Origin: Hetaerina americana
Lineage: Eukaryota; Arthropoda; Insecta; Odonata; Calopterygidae
Reading direction: 5' to 3'
DNA: 64,000 nt
NCBI GenBank assembly: GCA_022747635.1
Contig: JAKTNV010000009.1
Span: 4,529,064 to 4,593,063 of the forward strand
The position numbers and the translations under genes are program-made. The notes under the pieces were generated by a model. That model saw nothing but the letters and a program-made list of their open reading frames with translations, had not been told where the DNA came from and did no database searches. Positions 44,830 through 56,110 of the stretch are shown one piece after another; the stretch's first letter is position 1; every line of letters starts with the position of its first letter.

Positions 44830-45540
44830 TTTACTCTGTTATGATCATAACGCAGGGGATATCCCGAGCGGGCTCCACTTTATTCAGAATCATTTTAGAA
44901 TGAAACTCATTCGAGCGGTCCTGACACCTGCAAAGCGAAGCATATTTGGAATTGCAGCATTTCAAAAATAAATGCAGTGAATTATATAAGCATCCAGACA
45001 CCCTTCTGCGCTTACTATATCTGGTATTCGCGGCTTCCACGATAAACCCAAAAGCCAGGCTCTTGCGACGAGAATCCTTCGAGAAATTTGCCTCACAAAC
45101 ACTGGAGAGGAATATAATAACAGAACGCCGTGTTGGTCTCCTCCCTTGGCGTTTCCACTCGACGCAGGACTGGACCCAGGACCAAACTCCTGTCGATACT
45201 AAACTCAAGACGTTATGGACTCGTGTGCTTACATTCCTCGGACTGAAATTCAAGATCGTTGTCGAACGTCGAGTGCACTGAAAAATTCGGGAGGTTGGTC
45301 ACCTTTTGGCCCGGGGCAAAGAAAAAAAGGATGTCCATGTTTAGAGTGCAGGGGGCGTTGATGGACGAGGTAGGATGGGCCCTTTTGAAGGGTACAGGCG
45401 GAGAGAGAGCAAGGGGAAGGGCGCCGGATAAAAGAGCGCTCGAAGATCACCACCCACACCACCAAACACCTTCCCACGCCGAAGTCCTCTCCCCGAGGTG
45501 AAGGAGGAAGCACCCTGAATATTTCAGGGAGGATCACCAC
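44830..45540. other. Unassigned open frames on both strands
   Basis: A 140-codon minus frame (45253-44831) and a 111-codon plus frame (44946-45281) overlap. I recognise neither, so they may be remnants of an unrecognised repeat. Confidence 0.2.
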
Positions 45541-45542
45541 TC

Positions 45543-45573
<31 letters not shown>
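45543..45573 (+). repeat. (GA)n microsatellite
   Basis: About fifteen uninterrupted GA dinucleotides. Confidence 0.95.
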
Positions 45574-45579
45574 TGGGGA

Positions 45580-46215
45580 CGGCAAGCCACTGCTCGTGAC
45601 GGGGTCCACTCCATGCAACCCGCACTCCCGCCCCTTCTCCCGAAGACGCTCCCGCTCTTACGCACGCGGAGCCGGGATTTTTTTGCCGATCGGAGTAACA
45701 AGCGGAAGGCGGAGGGTCGAGCGACGGAGTGAAAATTGTCCATCGACACGAATGTCACTGCGCCCGAGTGGTCGTCCATATCTCCCTCCATTCATGAACC
45801 CGCGAATCGATGGGGAGTGATGGGACTCTTAAGGGCACCCCCCCTCATTCCAATTCCTTTTCCACTCCCCTACATCAGCAGCCCCCTTCCCCCTCCACCC
45901 TCGCCCCCCTGCACCACACACCCCGGCCTCCGCTCTCAAGAACACCATCATCAGTCCAGCGGCGCTAATATCGCACTTCTTGAAGGCGCCGTTGGGGATG
46001 GCGCCGTTCTCGTTCTCCATGTGATCCACACGCTTTGAACAAATAAAATAAAAGAAATGTGTGCTGTGTGACTCGTTACAACCCTACATTTTAGGTTAAA
46101 GGTAAAGAAATATATGACAAACATTTTTTAGAAAAATCGTTGCGACAGCTAAACTAACGATAGTTTCCAAAGTAACCTAACGTTTGATATTAAAATATTA
46201 TTTGAAAGATAACTC
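45580..46215. other. GC-rich, pyrimidine-rich stretch
   Basis: Open frames on both strands arise from composition (serine- and proline-rich). Nothing was recognised. Confidence 0.3.
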
Positions 46216-46219
46216 GAGC

Positions 46220-46310
46220 ACATACATCTACATAATAGCCCACAAGCCACCGCAAGGGAATGTGGCGGGGGTGTTAGGTCACCATTCGTAAAAGAGAATA
46301 AAAGAAGTGT
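46220..46310 (-). mobile_element. CR1-A LINE 3' end fragment
   Basis: Read on the minus strand: GGTGACCTAACACCCCCGCC, then CCCTTGCGGTGGCTTG and a TATGTAGATGTATG tail. This is the same 3' end as at 17.0 kb. Confidence 0.65.
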
Positions 46311-46319
46311 TGGGATTCA

Positions 46320-47255
46320 TCCCAGAAATTAAGTAAAAGAGACACTCCGGATGCACTTGACAATTGAGAAATCAATCAATCCCCTTATTAAAGAGACGCA
46401 CATTGAGACGTAGATATCATCTCTCTGGTTAAGTACACCGGGGATTCGTTGTCAACAGAGAAAAAATTTCGAATCAACCATTTTTAACAGACTGTACCCC
46501 TGCCGTATGAATAGAAAATATTTAGAAGCCAAAATAGCTGCTACAAACGCATGTACATCGGATAAACATGCGCGGCCATTTATTACGATGACCTGACTTA
46601 TAAAATACTATCAGGTAAATGCATTTCAAATTACTGCTACGGTATTTTGACATAACGGTTTCGACTAGAATTTCAAGCACTCTACAAATAATTTAGCGAT
46701 TATTTCTAAAATCTAATTCCTCTTTGAGCCCACGCAAGCTTGGTACAATTATGATGACCCTTTGGGGCGAGCATTTATTTCAAAATGTCACGGAGGAGGA
46801 AGACAGTTTGAAAATCATAGTTTTTTATGCGTTTTTAAGAACAAATGGAGATTTTGACAATCCATTCCCCTGTAACATACTCGCGACATTCAAAGCAGAT
46901 GTTTAGTATTACAGTTCCGCTAATGAAAAATGAGCTAAGAGGTCCATTTTACAGCAATAGTATCATCTACTGCTTTAGTTCGTGCGACATAGCAATTAAA
47001 ATATTATAAAAGGGAGTCAAGGTAGCTTTCAGATGGACAGGGTAACCACTGTTACACTTCAAAAAGGGCATAAAGGGCTTCTAAGGCGTGCACAGAGGGG
47101 TAACTGCCCTTCTCTATCTCCGCCCCACATCACTCGACCGAACCCCGCTCCGCGGTTTCCCCCGCCAGGCCATCCATCGCCAACGCAATGCCCACCCTCC
47201 AAATATCTCACACGGGGGAGTCATCTATCCTTGATCTAACGCAAAAAGTCCGAAT
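46320..47255. other. No recognisable gene
   Basis: AT-rich sequence, then a short GC-richer block at 47080-47200. Nothing was identified. Confidence 0.35.
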
Positions 47256-47259
47256 GCTT

Positions 47260-47985
47260 CGTTGGATACGATGCCACGTACCACGGAGAAATAATATACG
47301 ATAAAATTATGGATTAAGCTTGGAAAATTGGGTTCGGAGACCGTGACCACGCTTAAGGATGCTTATGGAGATGTAGAAATGCAACGAGTGATGGTTTTCT
47401 GCCTCCGCACTGGATGTTCTGGGAGGGTAGAGAGGAGGTTGACGACGAGGAATGTCCATCAACAACAAAGTGTGATGAATATGTGTAAAAAGTGAGACAA
47501 ATGCTCAATTCCGATTGAGCCCCAAGTGTCAGGATGTGATAGCAGAAGAGTGTAATATTCAGAAAACCACAGTGCATTGTATTTTCACAGATGGATTAAT
47601 CCAAGAGAAAGGTGCGCCAAGATGGTCCCCGAGGTGCTGTGGGAAGACTGCTTGTGTGTGACAATCTTGCCTTGGACCTCTTGGACCACGGTGAAAGTGA
47701 CCTGAATTTTTCAGAATAGGTGGGAAAACTGGCAACGAGACATGGATCTATGAGTAAGACCCTAGTACCCCTTTGAGTATCATTTTGGACCAATGGGTTA
47801 TGTCAAAGAGGCCGTGAAGAGGTTCCTAAACAAGGGTCCAGTTGATGTATTACAGGAAGAACTGACATTGGCGTGTCGATGCATAAGGGTACTCTTATGA
47901 AGAGTTTTAGCAATTTTTAGTTTGAACTGAAATAAATTCTTTCCCCACATTTATTCTGCTTATTTTTAGGGCAGCCCTTGTACAT
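47260..47985 (+). pseudogene. Mariner transposase remnant with D-to-N change
   Basis: Blocks in order are KLGKLGSETVTTLKDAYGD (first HTH), a FWEGREEVDDEECPST linker, LNSD..LSVRM and QKTTVHCIFTD (second HTH), and then TGNETWIYE. TGNETWIYE is the first catalytic motif TGDETW with aspartate replaced by asparagine. C-terminal residues are scattered up to TFILLIFRAAL. Multiple frame changes show that this is an old copy. Confidence 0.65.
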
Positions 47986-47999
47986 TTCATGATAAATCC

Positions 48000-49055
48000 T
48001 AGTGATTGCTTAAAAGATTTTCGCAATTACTGTTACACCACTGAAAAAAAAGTATCCGCGATCTGAAAAAATATCGGTTTGTAGGTATCTGAACATTTGA
48101 GATCCAAAAATTGTGTGGGCATGGGGTCATACGTGTTTTACGAGAATGGCACATATGTGCTCAAATGAATATCATAGCAAGCCAGGAAACCATAATTGGC
48201 AATTGAAGGTTTACCAGGGTACAGGAAAGCGTATAACAAAGGCGAAAAATAAAAGTATGCGTGTGCATACTAACTAACAATGTAAACAGTGATGACAGGT
48301 GAAGTTCATGATACTTGTATATTACCTGCGTTTGAAGGACATAAAATATGACTACAATTTTAGATAGTGTGATGGGGGGGGGGGTGCTAATATTAGTTTA
48401 CTTTAAGGAAATGCAAGCTTGAATCAGCATTTGTGCTCCTTATGAATCCTAGCGTCGAGTGATTTAATTAAAAAACATTGCAGAGCTGTCCTCTGGCTAC
48501 CTAAGCATTGTTTTTTGCTCATTCTTAACAACCTGAATTACTTTTCAGCTTACAGTGCTGTGGGATTACACAAATTATTGTATTGTGCTGCAACGAGTGC
48601 GCATATTTTGATAACTCTCCGAGATTTGTATGTGATGTGAACCTCTTCTCTGGACGAAAGGACAAAAAAAACATTCAAAGATTTTAGTCAATTAAACATT
48701 TATATGATAAAGTGGAAATTGAGAGATTTTAATTAGAAAAAGTTTAAATAACTAATGATTACCTTTGTTTCGCTTTAAAATTAAGTCCCTGTTTTGAGGG
48801 ACTTGACTTTACCGCCATATTCCATGGCTGAAGTGGTGCAGGTTGAAAAAACTTCATCAATCTCTACGCATAAAAATTCTGATAAACTCCACGTGTTTCA
48901 TTAAAGTTAAATGTAAGTGGCTATGGTACCTATTCATGCATAACTGCCAGGGCATTCTTATCTCCTTTTTAAAAGCTTCCAATCTCCCGAAGGGATGCTT
49001 TTTAAATATTTATTAAATCACATACTCGGAAGAGTTCATGATAGTACTTACATGA
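48000..49055. other. No recognisable gene
   Basis: AT-rich sequence with a G run at about 48376-48385. No motifs were recognised. Confidence 0.35.
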
Positions 49056-49059
49056 TGTC

Positions 49060-49480
49060 TTTGACTTGGGAAAGAGCAGTGTTCTAGTGGCCACGGTGTT
49101 TATAGATTTTAAAAGAACTTTTAGCATAATATTTCATAGTTAAATGCTTACATACAGGTAGAAGCATATGGCATAGATACAAATATCCTAGACTGGGTTA
49201 AAGACTTTTTAAATGCTCGCCTAGAAATGCAGTCATTGAAGGTGTTAGCTGTGAAGCAGTAGAAGCAGCAGTCACTTCTGTAGTTCCCCAGGGAGGTGTC
49301 ACCGGACCTTTTTTATTCCTTCTTTACGTTAGTGACATTAACTCCGCACTTAATGGTAATATACATTTATCTGTCCTCCTTTCCTCATGACTTATACCTT
49401 ACCCATCCCGCTTGGCGCTTCCACCCCCTGCCACACACCTTTTTGGTGGATCGCGGGGTATTCCTGTAGATGTGGATGCA
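49060..49480 (+). pseudogene. CR1-A LINE RT fragment with 3' end
   Basis: The readings EAYGIDTNILDWVKDFLNAR and VTSVVPQGGVTGPFLFLLYV with SDINSALNG are the RT blocks just before the catalytic YADD box. The reading then jumps at about 49385 to the 3' UTR signature CCCCCTGCCACACACC and a TGTAGATGTGGATG tail. The catalytic box and thumb are therefore deleted. Confidence 0.7.
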
Positions 49481-49751
49481 GAAAAACAGCACTGTTTCCT
49501 CGCTCTATAGGCGCAATGTAATTGAAGTTACTCACTTGTAACCAGCTATTGTATATTATGGGGTTTATAATTGGCTTTCTTCTTAATTTGGTAGTAGCAT
49601 CAAAATACTAAGAGAAAACTGGGAACTAAATGAAAGAAACAAAAGAATTGGTAAGGGTCCTAAATATAAAACTTACATTGAAGCAATGTCATTATTAATA
49701 CGAAGTCTGTTCAAAAGGTGTCACGACTCTTGTGTTTTTTCAAAAGTTATT

Positions 49752-50221
49752 TATTTATTCATCAATATCGATTTTGTCCACTTCAAAGTGATCCCCATTA
49801 GATATTATACACTTGTGCCAAATTGTTTCCAATCCTCGAAGCACTTCAAAAAATCATTTTTTGTGATCTTGTTCAGCTCCTCCTTCGATACAGTCTTTAC
49901 CTCGCCAATCGTAGCGTAGCGTCGTCCTTTCATGGGCCTCTTCAGTTTCGAGAACAAGAAAAAGTCACTGGGGGCCAGATCTTGGGAATACGGTGGCTGC
50001 GGCACCATTAGTGTGTTGTTTTTGACCAAATATTCGCGAACAAGTAACGATGTGTGAGCAGGGGCGTTGTCATGGTGCAAAAGCCAAAAGGGGTCTTGGC
50101 TCGTGCTGCAGCTCTCATTGGCATGATTGGGAGAGTCCACGTCATAACCATAAACCCATGATTCGTCACCAGTTATGACCCTCTGGAGCAAATTTGGGTC
50201 GTCGCTGACAGAGTCATTCAA
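49752..50221 (-). pseudogene. Mariner DD34D transposase, C-terminal catalytic part
   Basis: The open frame (50221 to about 49805, continuing to the stop further left) contains RVITGDESWVYGYDVDSP (first aspartate), LLHHDNAPAHTS (second) and YSQDLAPSDFFLF (third). Exactly 34 residues separate the second and third aspartates. The stretch from GYDVDSP to DPFWLLHHD is only ~20 residues, where mariners have about 80, so a central catalytic segment is deleted although the frame is kept. The tail (KRPMKGRR, CFEDWKQFG) is typical. The protein acts on the element's own termini in live copies. Confidence 0.8.
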
Positions 50222-50249
50222 TTACCTAATTAGCAATGCTAATGCGTTA

Positions 50250-50700
50250 CTGTTTTTGGTCGAAATTGAGCGATTTTTGTGGGAATTTCGCGGCGGCCCG
50301 TGTCATGTCCAAAAAATTGGTAAAAATCGAATGACACAAGCCAATCGATATTTTTCGGTCCTCAGCAACTTCTCTTACGGTGATTCGACTATTGGCCAAT
50401 ACTTCATTTCATCAATATTTTCGTCTGTTGTTGACGCACTCGGGCGTCCGGCACGCTCTTCGTCGTTCACATCTTCTCGGCCCTCTGAGAATGTTTTTTT
50501 ACCACCAATGAACGTTGATTCGGTCGAAGATACCTTCTTCATATGTCACAGTCAACATTCGGAATGCGTCCGCGCACTCAATTTCGTTTTTAACACAAAA
50601 TTTGATACAGATTCTTTGATCCATTTTTTGGAACAGGCAAAAAGCGAAGACAAGCCAAAACACGTCCAAGAAAAACAGCTGTCAAAAATTAACTGAGCAT
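50250..50700 (-). pseudogene. Mariner transposase HTH region, frame-broken
   Basis: From about 50615 leftwards the minus strand reads RICIKFCVKNEIECADAFRM (first HTH). After a frame change there is a CERRRACRTPEC-like linker, then VLANSRITVREVAEDRKISI and a FLDMTRAAAKF block (second HTH). At least three frame changes are needed to join it to the catalytic part. Confidence 0.65.
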
Positions 50701-51140
50701 TTAAAATGGCCGAACGTTTCGTCATAAGTGAGAGACATAAGTACCAACATAACGCCATAAAAATCAAATATATGCCACCCGCAAATATTCAAAATTCGCG
50801 ATACTTTTTGAACAGACCTCGTAAAAGTACAATTCTAAAGCCTCAAATCATATATTTAATTTTCTACATAGTGACTGTAAAGACTAACGCATTTCTCCCA
50901 ACGTGTAACAAGTTTTTTCATTCCGTCACTGAAAAACTCTCCCAAATTTTCTCGAATCCAGGACTTGACAGCTGCCTTCACCTCATCATCCGAGGTGTAA
51001 TGATTACCCTTGAGGTGTCTCTTGAGTTGAGGAAGTAAAATAAAAAGCGCAAGGCGCAAGATCGGGGGAATAAGGAGGGTGTGGAGGTTCAAATTACAGG
51101 TTTCGCAGAGCCTCTCCAGTTGCGCGCGAGGTGTGTGGAC

Positions 51141-51152
51141 GAGCGTTGCCAT
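51141..51152 (+). repeat. Target-site duplication, left copy
   Basis: GAGCGTTGCCAT, repeated exactly at 51287-51298. The uninserted M2 copies at 24.02 kb and 37.22 kb have this site once. Confidence 0.85.
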
Positions 51153-51286
51153 ATTCCAAAGAAACTGCGGGAGATGCCGCAACAGTAGCTTTTTAACGGA
51201 GTCATTCGCTAATGTGCATTTCAATGCAACAATTTCAGAGTGTAAAAATCATTCGCCTTGACTGGGATCCGAACCCATGGAACCCG
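51153..51286 (-). mobile_element. tRNA-containing retroposon, 5'-truncated copy
   Basis: Reading on the minus strand: a tRNA 3' part (T arm with GGGTTCGGATCCCAG and acceptor TCAAGGC, 51254-51278), then the tail GAATGATTTTTACACTCTG through GCAGTTTCTTTGGAAT. It ends exactly at the target duplication. The 3' end coincides with that of the 8.1-kb insertion. At the 5' end the element is cut in the T arm, followed by about 9 extra bases (TGGAACCCG on the plus strand). Confidence 0.8.
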
Positions 51287-51298
51287 GAGCGTTGCCAT
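51287..51298 (+). repeat. Target-site duplication, right copy
   Basis: Exact repeat of 51141-51152. M2 sequence resumes directly after it. Confidence 0.85.
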
Positions 51299-51859
51299 GT
51301 CATTACCATGACATTACGGTATCCCAATTGCTCAATAATGAAGCCGACACGTTCTATGGATATTCCAACATGGTTTTCGATACGCTTTTGAGTGATTTGC
51401 AGGTCATTTTGAATAAAATTTTCGACGAGTTTGCGATTTTTATCGGGTGTGGGTGTAATCGGACGTCCGCTGCTTGTTTCATCAACAATTATGGCTTTTC
51501 CAGGCTCACAACCACGAAATTTTACTACCCATTAATTTACAGTAGACCTAGCAAAAGCATCTTAACCATAAATAGTCTTTAAACGACGATGAATCTCAGT
51601 AGGAGTCACTTATACAGCAGATCAAAATTGAATAACAGAATACTGTTGAACTCGCGTTGACAAAGCACTAGAACACGCCTCCATACTTCCTCTTCTCGAA
51701 ATGCACTGGATGAACGCAACGACCTCAAACGTGCGCACGTGCATTGAGGGGAATGTCACTTCCAACTGTCACAACGAGTTCCTCTGAAGGTCATTTTGTT
51801 TGCGGTCTACAAGAAGATGCGAATTGGTTTTCGGCCTACCCTCGCATTATAGATATTTT

Positions 51860-52795
51860 AGTACCCACTAACCACCACTAGGGAGTGTGGCAGGAGGTAA
51901 ATATACACTAGACTAATTTTGACCCAAATATGACCCACCTGCGGTCGGAAAATGTTATTATGATCCCTTATCGTCCGTGGAAAAAATGACATTTTAAATA
52001 TATCTGTTCTACACTCGATCTCTCTAATTTGATTGAAATTATCTCACCTACCGTAGTACGATGGGGGTTATAATACTTTTTCAACATCACTGCTAAAGAG
52101 ACGTCCTTATAATCTATGCAAGAGATTTAATCTAAAGTTTGGCCTTCGCCTTGCTAGCGATTCCCAGCCTAGCTCCTCTAATGCTGCTTTGGATACGCTA
52201 CTCAGTTTATCATAATAACGTTTTACAAATCTAGCTCCTCTACGCTGCACGCGATCCAATTCAGCAATCAATCCAGTTTCGTGAGTTTCCCATACACTTG
52301 CAGCATATTCTAAATGAGGCCTTGCCAGCGATAGAATTGCTCTTTGGTCTTTTCATCATATTTACCCAGTACTCTTCCAATAAATCCCAATTTTTTGTTA
52401 GTTTGTGTACATATGCCTAGGTTATTTTTCACTCAGGAGTGGTCGTGAGTGAGGGTAACGCCTTGTTGAGTCTACACATTCCATTTTGCGAATGCAATAG
52501 ACGTTCGGGTGGGCATTACTATTTTTCCAAATATATATCACGACGTTTTTTTTTAAGTTTAATTCTAATTACCAAGTGTCGCACGAGCGTTGCATAGCAT
52601 TGAGGTCATCTGACAAAGCCGCTGTGTCTTCAGAACCACAGATATCACGGTAAACCACTGCATCGTCAGCAAATAAACGTATCTTACTAGTGACTGCGGA
52701 GTCAATGTCGTTAACGTAAAGTAGGAATAAAAGAGGCATGATAATAATTGCCTGGGGGACACCTGAAGTAACTTCTACTTACTAGTTAACATAGT
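51860..52795 (-). pseudogene. CR1-B LINE: RT C-terminal half and 3' UTR
   Basis: From 52795 leftwards the strand reads a GVPQAIIIMPLLFLLYVNDI block and IRLFADDAVVYRDI, which is the catalytic box with both aspartates. After a decayed region it continues at about 52345-52140 with ARPHLEYAASVW, then ELDRVQRRGARFVKRYYDKL and AALEELGWESLARRR, the CR1 thumb. The 3' UTR follows to about 51870 with the GTGTGGCAGGAGGTAA signature. Frame changes separate the blocks. It defines the CR1-B family, whose UTR recurs at 10.4, 11.2 and 43.3 kb. Confidence 0.8.
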
Positions 52796-52799
52796 GGAT

Positions 52800-53990
52800 C
52801 CCTAACTGTTGAGTAGGAGTGAGAGGGACGTTTGAAAACTGAAATTGTGGGAAGGAGGGATGGGATGTTTCCGTCCCGAGGAATCTTTTAATTGGAGGAA
52901 CCACGGAAGTTGGTAGGCCCTGCTTGGATACGGGTAACTAAGGCTCACTAAACATGACAAAACGTTCCTGAGCATTTTTTCAACAATGCAACCAACCCTT
53001 CATCAAAGTCTTATATGTACTTTCCGACTTCCTTCATTCGTCTCCTTACAAGATGAGAGAAATCCTCCCTTGCCCCTCAACCCCTAAGTTGTCCCCTTCG
53101 TCACACCTCAAGCTCCAAAAAAATAACGGTCCGCGTAAACTTTTCGCGACTTTCATAGATTTCTGCTGCCAACATCCCTATCTCCTTCGCTACATTGCTC
53201 GTTGTTTTACTTGTAATATCACGTTTTCTAGTCGCCCACACACACAGAAAATACGAAAAGCTTGCAATCGACCTGCCCCAACTACACGTCTCCACAAGAT
53301 GCACACATACGCTCCGTTTTAAACATTTCACTGATTTCTTTCTTACGTATTCACTCAACGGCATTGTATTCAAACTCACCCCGAAGAGGTTATTTCACAC
53401 TTCCACACTTCATGCTCTGATAGCATTGATCACATGCGTTCTAAACACTTTCTTGATATGAAATCTGTTCCAGTTGCTCAGTTTTATGACACTGGTATTT
53501 ATTTTTCATTCAACCTTCCTGTTTCTTAAAAACCTCAACATTCTGGTCATTAAAATGATTCCTACTTGAAGGTATCCAATCGACGTTTTAATTTTATAAG
53601 CAATTAATGTAACCTTTTGGCTGAATGCCTATTTAAAGCTTGATCACACGCGAATCGAGTTTTATGAATCTCCCATTTACTCTAAATTCTATCTTCAGCT
53701 CTTCCTATTCCTCTTTACACTATGTTCTTCACGTCTACCCTAAAAGGTAGTTGTGATAATAAGTAGTACTATTTACTCTTAGGTATAGTAGTTCTTTTAG
53801 TAAATTTAGTAATCAATTACTATTATTTTAATTGCGTAAAACATAATATTAATCTAACAATACCATTGTATATGGTTGTTCGTTCTCCCTTTTGGAATCA
53901 GCATTCACGCTGGTCTGACGAAGTCATCCGGTCAAATTCCGCCAAATTCCATTAATTACGTGAATAATCACATTATAAATCTTCGGTCAA
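52800..53990. other. No recognisable gene
   Basis: A 92-codon minus frame (53379-53101) and an 88-codon plus frame overlap. Neither carries a motif I know. Confidence 0.3.
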
Positions 53991-54024
53991 TGCATTCCTA
54001 ATTCTGGAAAATGAAATACTTAGT

Positions 54025-54300
54025 TCATCCACACACGTTTTATTTTGCACGACCTAAGTTTTGACTTGCACAGTCATCATCGCGTAAAATAGAGAAAACC
54101 CATTACTTTATATACTAAACAGGGTATACCCTCCTCCCTTATGTTTAGTCCATGGAGCAACAAGTCTTCTGTACTTCACCTGATGATGACTCTCTGAGTC
54201 GAAACCTATGACGTGCTTAATAAAAACGTTTGTGGAAAAACAAAGTAGTTTCTTTCCCAGTATGAATCGCTTCCACAAAGTGACGTCTCCGACCATCCTA
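54025..54300 (+). repeat. Penelope-like terminal hairpin, copy 2
   Basis: An imperfect inverted repeat. The left arm has CGTTTTATTTTGCACGACCT and AAGTTTTGAC; the right arm has GAAACCTATGACGTGCTTAA and TAAAAACG. At 54180-54204 the plus strand reads CTGATGA, T, then a perfect GACTC-TCT-GAGTC stem, then GAAA: the order of conserved boxes in a hammerhead ribozyme. The right flank (ATCGCTTCCACAAAGTGACG) is shared with the 33.8-kb copy. Confidence 0.65.
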
Positions 54301-54989
54301 TTTACCTAAATCCATAAATGTTTCGGTAAGGGTCGTCATCTATCTTAGCGTCCTTTCATTTCATTCAATTTCCATCTCTAAAACAAAAATTCCTGGAAGT
54401 AAACTACGTATAATAAAAAGCTATTCGAAATTTCTCCCTAGGAAAGAGGACTGTCCCTGTTTTTCATGCTGGGAAGGAGGAAAAAAATGACCACGTCATT
54501 CGAATCTATGGAGCAATAAATACATTATCAAACTTGAAAAACAGTATCCATACATCTTCTTACTTGGATTTTATCCACCCTTCGTATCACTCTCTCTACA
54601 CGCTCAAATCCATGGCCTTCCTATGGCCGTCCAGAGTCCCCTTCGCTCAGATCTTGTCAGCAAAATAAGCCGCTATTTCCAACATCCTTTAATGGTATCC
54701 ATTAAAAAAATACAATAATGGTATTACGGATCGAGGCAGCGAGGAAAATAGATACCCTAAACCCATAATGAAAGGCATCAGTTCCACCATTAGGCACTGG
54801 TGGCCCAGTGGCGAATGGGTCGACCCGGCATCAGCTGCCACAGCCGCGGGCCAGAGTGAAGTGCACGGTATCGGCCGGAGTACTGCGATGTGGAAGGCAA
54901 TGGGAAACCACCACATTAGTCTCCCTTGAATATGCAGCCTTGCATTCAAGATATGACTCGTAAGACTAGAGGGAGTGATACAGACACAG

Positions 54990-55420
54990 TGATAGTGCAG
55001 GTGTATATGCTAACATCCAGCCAATCAGAAGAGGAAATAGAATAAGTATAAGAACAACTGGAAGAAGTCATAGGAGGAGCAAAAAGGAAGGAGAACCTAA
55101 TCGTGATGGGAGACTGGAACTCGGTGGTTGGGGAGGGCTGAAAGGGAAGGAAGGAGCGTGGGACAGTTCGGATTGGGAAAACGGAACCCAGCGGGTGAAA
55201 CGAGAAGAACGTGGTCGTGACGAACACCCTCTTGGAGCAACATCGGAGAAGAAGATACACTTGGAAGATGCAACGTAACAGGGAAAGACACCAAATTGAC
55301 TGCACCCTCGTGGGAACGAGATATAGAGTTAAGTTGAGCAATGCAAGAGCTACCCCGGCGCAGACATAAATAGCGATCACAACCTGGTGATCATGGACGG
55401 TCAACTGCGATACAAGGAAA
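54990..55420 (+). pseudogene. RTE-B AP endonuclease domain
   Basis: Read across frames: VQVYMLTSSQSEEEIE, then NLIVMGDWNSVVGEG (the GDxN active-site motif), LEQHRRRRYTWKM, RHQIDCTLVGTRYRVKLSN and SDHNLVIM (the catalytic SDH motif). The domain nicks target DNA in live elements. Frameshifts interrupt it between motifs. Confidence 0.7.
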
Positions 55421-55484
55421 TTAAGAAAGTGACACAGGAACCCAGGTGGAACACAAAAATGCTGGAGGAAAAGTAGGCAAGATA

Positions 55485-56110
55485 AAAGTTCAAAGCAGAA
55501 ATCACAATTCAAGGAGTGAAACTAGAGCAAGTGGAATCCTTTATCTATTTGGGGAGCGGTGTAACTTGAAATGGAAGCAGCTCGACCGACATCAAGCGAA
55601 ATATAGCCCAAGCAAAGAAGGCATTAATTGAGAAGAGGAAACAACAACTATGTTCAAAGAACATAAGATTGCCACCAAGGAAGCAGTTCATCCAAACGTT
55701 CGTGAGGAGCATGGCCTTCGACGAATCGGAGACATTGAATATTGGAATAGTGGAACCAACGAAGAATACGAGAAGCATTTGAATCTAGGTGCTGGAGGAG
55801 AATGCTGAAGATCAAATGGACAGACAAAGTTAGGAACGATGAAGTATCGTATATAGAAGAGCAGAAGAGAATAGGACCATGTGGAGAGCTCTACGGCAAA
55901 GAAGAACTAGATGGATTGGACACACTGTGAGGCACAATGGATCAGTTAGAAACATAATAGAAGGAAAAATAGAAGGAATGATCCCGTGAGGAAGGCCAAG
56001 AGACAAGTACATAGGGCAAATTAAGAAGCACGTGAAACAGGGAACCTATCAGAGGGTGGAGAAATTAACACTAAATAGGGAAGAATGGAGGGTTGCAGTA
56101 AACCAATCTT
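55485..56110 (+). pseudogene. RTE-B post-RT C-terminal domain
   Basis: The strand reads KAEITIQGVKLEQVESFIYL, then GSGVT and SSSTDIKRNIAQAKKAL. Further on come NRTMWRALRQRRTRWIGHTV, RHNGSVRNIIEGKIEGMIP, GRPRDKYIGQIKKHV and LNREEWRVAVNQS. These are the characteristic tail blocks of RTE-type proteins. Several stops and one frame change are present. Confidence 0.7.

Larger units (their letters stand above)
49701..50821 (-). mobile_element. Mariner element, nearly full length
   Basis: The termini are CGAAGTCTGTTCAAAAGGTG on the left and, reversed, CGAGGTCTGTTCAAAAAGTA on the right. TA lies on both sides (49699-49700 and 50822-50823). At 1121 bp it is close to full mariner length. The minus strand encodes a transposase with HTH regions readable between 50700 and 50250 and an open C-terminal part. 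It directly abuts an M2 copy at its right end. Confidence 0.85.
50824..51850 (-). mobile_element. M2 mariner family copy with nested tRNA retroposon
   Basis: The minus strand (51224-50856) carries HTPRAQLERL, FILLPQLKRHLKGNHYTSDD, EVKAAVKSWIRENLGEFFSD and GMKKLVTRWEKCVSL, the C-terminal part of the M2 transposase. The 51.3-51.6 kb part matches the 24.05-24.35 kb copy. The SPDLAP stretch is frame-broken and the upstream catalytic motifs are gone. A 134-bp tRNA-retroposon fragment sits inside it. The left edge abuts the TA of the neighbouring mariner. Confidence 0.7.

Noticed and set aside
44831..45281. GIY-YIG or transposase relic at 44.8-45.3 kb
   Set aside because: I tried to match both strands to the Penelope and mariner motifs seen elsewhere and found no ordered blocks.
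45543..45573. GA repeat as a regulatory GAGA-factor site
   Set aside because: It is a simple microsatellite with no promoter or gene next to it that I can support.
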